Assembly: GCA_001804705.1 (NCBI GenBank)
Contig: MHAY01000053.1
Location: forward strand, 1 to 63,294
Direction: 5' to 3'
Origin: Ignavibacteria bacterium RIFOXYC2_FULL_35_21
GTDB taxonomy: Bacteria; Bacteroidota; Ignavibacteria; Kapaibacteriales; UBA2268
DNA: 63,294 bases
The notes under the pieces were generated by a model that was not told where the DNA came from, searched no databases, and saw only the letters and a list, made by a program, of their open reading frames with translations. Each line of letters starts with the position of its first letter. Position 1 is the stretch's first letter. This document shows positions 60,194-63,294 of this stretch, in pieces. The position numbers and the translations under genes are program-made.

Positions 60194-61594
60194 TCAAGAT
60201 TCTTCGGTTGCATCAGGGTTCTCTTTATCTTCCGCTGCTACTACCTTAACTTTTACTTTTTTTTGCCTGGATGATTTTGCTTTCAAATTTTTAATTTTTT
60301 CTATCATTTCATCAGTTTCAGGCTCATCGAATTCACCAAGAAGTATGGAGCGAATCTCAAGTAAAACTTTTTTGGTCATGCCTTTAATTTTTAATAATTC
60401 TTCGGGTTCTGTTTCAAGTAATCCCCTTGCGGTTTCAATTCCGTTTTCCATAAGATTTTTATATAGTTCCGTCCCTATTTCTTCTTCAAATTCGGACAGG
60501 TCGATATCCTCACCGGTTTCATTAATTAATGTTATTGAATAACCCGTAAGCTTAGATGCTAACCTGACATTCTGGCCATTCTTGCCAATTGCAAGAGAAA
60601 CCTGGTCATCAGGTACAACAACTGTGGCACTTCTGATTTCAGGTTGTACATTAACATCTTTTACTTTGGCTGGTAAAAGAGCTTTGGCTATGAACTCTGC
60701 ATCATTTTCCGAATACTCAATCAAGTCGATGTTTTCGTTATTCAATTCGCGGACAATTGAATGAATCCTTATACCTTTCATACCCACACATGCTCCAACG
60801 GGGTCAACTCTGTCGTCAAATGAAACAACTGCAACCTTTGACCTTTCACCTGGATCCCGGGCTATTGATTTTATCTGAATTATTCCATCGTAAATTTCGG
60901 GTATTTCAATTTCAAACAGCCTTGCCAGAAAATCATCCGATGCCCTCGATAAAATGATTTCAGGTAATCCTGATATTCCGCTTCTACGAACTTCTTTTAC
61001 TATTGCTTTTATTGTTTGATTCTTTTTAAACCTGTAAGGTTCGTTGGGAATTTGTTCTTCTCTTGGCAAAATAGTCTCGACTTTGTTATGCAAAACGAGA
61101 ATACTGTTTCGCCTGATCTGATATAATTCACCGATAATAATTTCTCCGACTTTGGTATTATATTCATTGTAGATGTTGTCTTTTTCAACCTCGCGTATCT
61201 TTTGATTGAGATTTTGTGAAGCTAATGAGATTAATCTTCTGCCGAAACTTGTGTTAATATTGTCAAGGGTGATTTCCTCGATGAATTCATCGCCTATCTC
61301 GTATTTTTCTTCGCCGCGCTCATTTGCTTCTTCCAGGGCAATTTCAAGTGAAGAGTTTTCGACATTTTCGACAATGGTTCTCATCAGGTAAATTTCAATA
61401 TCACCCTTATCCATGTTAACGATAATCTCGAAATTGGATTCATTGCTGTATTTCTTTTTGACAAGCAAAGACAAAGTCTCTTCGACAATGCCCTGGAGCA
61501 AATCCCTGTCAATGTTTTTTTCTTTAGCCATTTCGGCAAAAGCATCAATAATAAGCTTTTTATCTGCTTTGAATTTCGCTTTCCTTTGAGCCAT
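60194..61594 (-). CDS. nusA: Transcription termination/antitermination factor NusA
   Basis: Binds RNA polymerase and nascent RNA, influencing pausing, termination and antitermination. The 466 residues show the N-terminal RNAP-binding domain (IVEETLSLLVKKKYSNESNF), an S1 domain (VGEIIIGELYQIRRNSILVL), KH1 (DPVGACVGMKGIRIHSIVREL) and KH2 (VSLAIGKNGQNVRLASKLTG). A C-terminal helix-hairpin-helix region (NGIETARGLLETEPEELLKI) and a basic tail complete it. It is the first gene of the cluster here: rimP, which usually precedes it, is absent. A terminator-like hairpin sits in its leader. Confidence 0.97.
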   Translation of the reverse strand: MAQRKAKFKADKKLIIDAFAEMAKEKNIDRDLLQGIVEETLSLLVKKKYSNESNFEIIVNMDKGDIEIYLMRTIVENVENSSLEIALEEANERGEEKYEIGDEFIEEITLDNINTSFGRRLISLASQNLNQKIREVEKDNIYNEYNTKVGEIIIGELYQIRRNSILVLHNKVETILPREEQIPNEPYRFKKNQTIKAIVKEVRRSGISGLPEIILSRASDDFLARLFEIEIPEIYDGIIQIKSIARDPGERSKVAVVSFDDRVDPVGACVGMKGIRIHSIVRELNNENIDLIEYSENDAEFIAKALLPAKVKDVNVQPEIRSATVVVPDDQVSLAIGKNGQNVRLASKLTGYSITLINETGEDIDLSEFEEEIGTELYKNLMENGIETARGLLETEPEELLKIKGMTKKVLLEIRSILLGEFDEPETDEMIEKIKNLKAKSSRQKKVKVKVVAAEDKENPDATEES

Positions 61595-61649
61595 CGCTGT
61601 ACTTAAATAATTAAGACAAATTTTTTTTCAAATTAAAAAAGAAACAAAA

Positions 61650-61668
61650 AATGGGCATACAGCCCATT
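61650..61668 (-). promoter_or_regulatory. Terminator-like hairpin (candidate attenuator) in the nusA leader
   Basis: AATGGGC and GCCCATT form a 7-bp perfect stem. On the minus strand it is followed directly by TTTTGTTTCTTTTTT, the form of an intrinsic terminator, 56 nt before the nusA ATG. The upstream neighbour runs the other way, so there is no minus-strand gene in the window for it to terminate. Attenuation of the nusA operon, which NusA could influence, is inferred. Confidence 0.6.
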
Positions 61669-61792
61669 GATTGAATACAAATTTACAAAGTTTTTCTTTA
61701 TAACAAAAAGAAAAATATGAGTTTATCGTATTTTTAAATATTTTTGCCAGACTATAATTGTTTATTAATATCATTTTTCATAGGATTTTTAT

Positions 61793-62956
61793 ATGTTATA
61801 CAATGCAGTAGATTATTTTAATATAGAGGAACTTCTATCCGAAGAAGAGAAGTTGATAATGTATTCAGTCAGGGAATTTGTCGAAAATGAAGTTATACCA
61901 ATTATCGGAGAGCATTATCTAAATGCAACTTTTCCGATGGAACTAATTCCCAAAATGTCTGAACTGGGATTACTTGGAATTACTCTTCCGACAGAACTTG
62001 GTGGTGCAGGCGCTAATTATACAAGTTATGGATTGGCTATGATGGAACTTGAAAGAGGAGATTCTGCGATACGTTCTTTTGCATCGGTTCAGAACTCTCT
62101 CGTCATTTATCCGATTTATACATATGGTACGGAAGTACAGAAGAAAAAGTGGCTGCCAAAACTTGCAAGCGGAGAGGTTATCGGTTGTTTCGGATTGACC
62201 GAACCGGATTATGGTTCAAATCCTTCGGGAATGCTGACGAATGCAAAAAAAATAGACGGGGGCTATCTCCTAAATGGTGCCAAAATGTGGATTACTAATG
62301 GTACTTTAGCCGATGTTGCAGTTGTGTGGGCAAAGCTTGATGGAGTGATTCACGGCTTTTTAGTAGAAAAAGGAACAAAGGGATTTTCTGCTCCTGAAAT
62401 GAAAGGTAAGCTATCGCTCAGGGCATCTGTAACATCGGAACTGATTTTTGAAGATTGCGAAATCCCGGATGAAAATCTTATAAACATCAAAGGATTAAAA
62501 GGACCTTTAAGCTGTCTGACTCAAGCGAGGTTCGGAATATCCTGGGGTGCCGTAGGTGCGGCTATGGCTGTTTACGATTCATCAGTGCAATATGCCAAAT
62601 CGAGGATTCAATTCGGTAAGCCGATAGCATCCTTTCAGCTCGTACAAGAAAAACTTGTATGGATGCTTAATGAAATAACAAAAGCACAATTGATTGCTTA
62701 CAGGCTTGGCAGGTTGAAAGATGAAGGCAAGGACAGGTTCCAACAGACATCATTAGCCAAAAGAAATAATGTTGATATGGCTTTGACTGCCTGCAGAGTA
62801 GCCCGTGAAATACATGGTGCAAATGGTATTCTCTATGAATATCATATAATGAGACATGCCGCTAACCTGGAATCAGTCAAAACTTATGAAGGCACGGATG
62901 ATATTCATACATTGATTTTAGGTGAAGATATAACGGGTATTCCTGCTTTTGAATGA
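61793..62956 (+). CDS. Acyl-CoA dehydrogenase, glutaryl-CoA dehydrogenase type
   Basis: A 387-residue FAD-dependent dehydrogenase. It has the complete family pattern: GLLGITLPTELGGAGANYTS, ELERGDSAIRSFASVQNSLV (typical of glutaryl-CoA dehydrogenases), GCFGLTEPDYGSNPSGM, KMWITNGTLADVAVVWAK, KGKLSLRASVTSELIF-like stretches and QLVQEKLVWMLNEITKAQL. The catalytic base is Glu366 in TYEGTDDIHTLILG. Glutaryl-CoA dehydrogenases oxidise and decarboxylate glutaryl-CoA to crotonyl-CoA in lysine/tryptophan breakdown; the subgroup call rests on remembered signatures, and a related short-chain specificity is possible. It is divergent from nusA and stands alone. Confidence 0.92.
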   Translation: MLYNAVDYFNIEELLSEEEKLIMYSVREFVENEVIPIIGEHYLNATFPMELIPKMSELGLLGITLPTELGGAGANYTSYGLAMMELERGDSAIRSFASVQNSLVIYPIYTYGTEVQKKKWLPKLASGEVIGCFGLTEPDYGSNPSGMLTNAKKIDGGYLLNGAKMWITNGTLADVAVVWAKLDGVIHGFLVEKGTKGFSAPEMKGKLSLRASVTSELIFEDCEIPDENLINIKGLKGPLSCLTQARFGISWGAVGAAMAVYDSSVQYAKSRIQFGKPIASFQLVQEKLVWMLNEITKAQLIAYRLGRLKDEGKDRFQQTSLAKRNNVDMALTACRVAREIHGANGILYEYHIMRHAANLESVKTYEGTDDIHTLILGEDITGIPAFE

Positions 62957-63028
62957 TTAATGTATTCATGTGGGAATGAATTATAGAATTTTCAATTTAT
63001 ATTTTTAAACTAAACGCTCACATTTATA

Positions 63029-63092
63029 ATCCCTACGGGATAAGTGTGGCAGCTATGTTTCATCTGCTACCGATATTTAATCGCTACGCGAT
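63029..63092 (+). repeat. 51-bp repeat with covarying palindromes, locus 2
   Basis: ATCCCTACGGGAT (63029-63041) and ATCGCTACGCGAT (63080-63092) are 51 bp apart, with the spacer AAGTGTGGCAGC...CTGCTACCGATATTTA matching those at 32906-32995. The 338-nt region after the dehydrogenase holds this repeat and one heptamer array; I see no gene up to the window end. Confidence 0.8.
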
Positions 63093-63135
63093 AAATTCCC
63101 TTTGAAACCATTTATTTAATTATATAACCGCAATT

Positions 63136-63156
63136 CAAAACTCAAAACTCAAAGTT
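63136..63156 (-). repeat. Heptamer tandem repeat (CAAAACT on plus)
   Basis: Units CAAAACT-CAAAACT-CAAAGTT; read on the minus strand they are of the AGTTTTG type also found at 22035. Confidence 0.6.
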
Positions 63157-63294
63157 TTAATGCTTACGTCACATATACGACTCTCTTTGTTAATGCCCTG
63201 TCTCCTGTTTTCAGCGTTGGGACACCCTAAAAATTATTTTTAATAATATTATATAATTCAGATTGTCCATTATCCATTTTTAGAAGAATTGACA

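Overview
The window is an AT-rich bacterial chromosome segment. The best fit is the Bacteroidota/Chlorobiota (FCB) group, possibly an Ignavibacteria/Kapabacteria-like lineage. Three things point there: several large secreted proteins with C-terminal type IX secretion (T9SS) sorting domains ('NPNP/RPNP...GxxVxxL...G.Y'), many OmpA-family envelope proteins including a PorE-like PD40/OmpA protein, and AT-rich intergenic DNA full of hairpin repeats. The placement is inference; no rRNA gene is present.

Layout. (1) 1-7.2 kb, minus strand: a frameshifted XRE regulator, a PD40-OmpA protein, gpsA-plsY (phospholipid precursor synthesis), a TrmH/SpoU methyltransferase, a CNNM/CBS membrane protein and recO. 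(2) 7.3-8.2 kb: tRNA-Asn, then a repeat-rich gap holding the remnant of a T9SS cargo gene. (3) 8.3-25.1 kb, plus strand, accessory and surface region: two giant beta-propeller T9SS cargo genes (the second frameshifted near its start), a degraded island between them (four-helix-bundle and RhuM fragments, two intact YhcG/DUF1016 PD-(D/E)xK nucleases), a double-OmpA protein, a 13-bp minisatellite and a TPR-CHAT protein whose signal peptide looks phase-variable. (4) 25.4-31.1 kb: PAS histidine kinase, gapA, pgk and an outer-membrane protein. (5) 31.1-41.0 kb: orphan MNT nucleotidyltransferase, T9SS cargo genes (one with two homopolymer frameshifts), a ClpB lacking its whole first half, a VWA-OmpA lipoprotein and a PIN toxin/antitoxin-like pair with a nonsense toxin. 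(6) 41.0-48.2 kb: trxB, a second OMP paralog, a PDZ-membrane-GAF-SpoIIE phosphatase, an AlkD-like protein and a TPR lipoprotein. (7) 48.2-52.2 kb: a defence-like operon of small protein, ParB-like protein (internal stop), PD-(D/E)xK-like protein and a fused M.HaeIII-like cytosine methyltransferase-Vsr nuclease. (8) 52.3-61.6 kb, minus: nusA-infB-rbfA-truB-ribF-rpsO-pnp. (9) a glutaryl-CoA-type acyl-CoA dehydrogenase, then repeats to the end.

Housekeeping genes are intact throughout, whereas secreted, toxin and defence genes carry an unusual load of frameshifts and stops, many at homopolymers or short tandem repeats. This is either phase variation/decay of surface and defence genes or local sequence error; read data would separate the two. 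The most unusual items are the Dcm-Vsr fusion operon, the restorable 7-bp repeat in the CHAT-protein signal peptide, hairpin families whose stems covary around constant loops, and a 37-bp GC-rich block conserved at nucleotide level between two otherwise diverged T9SS genes.
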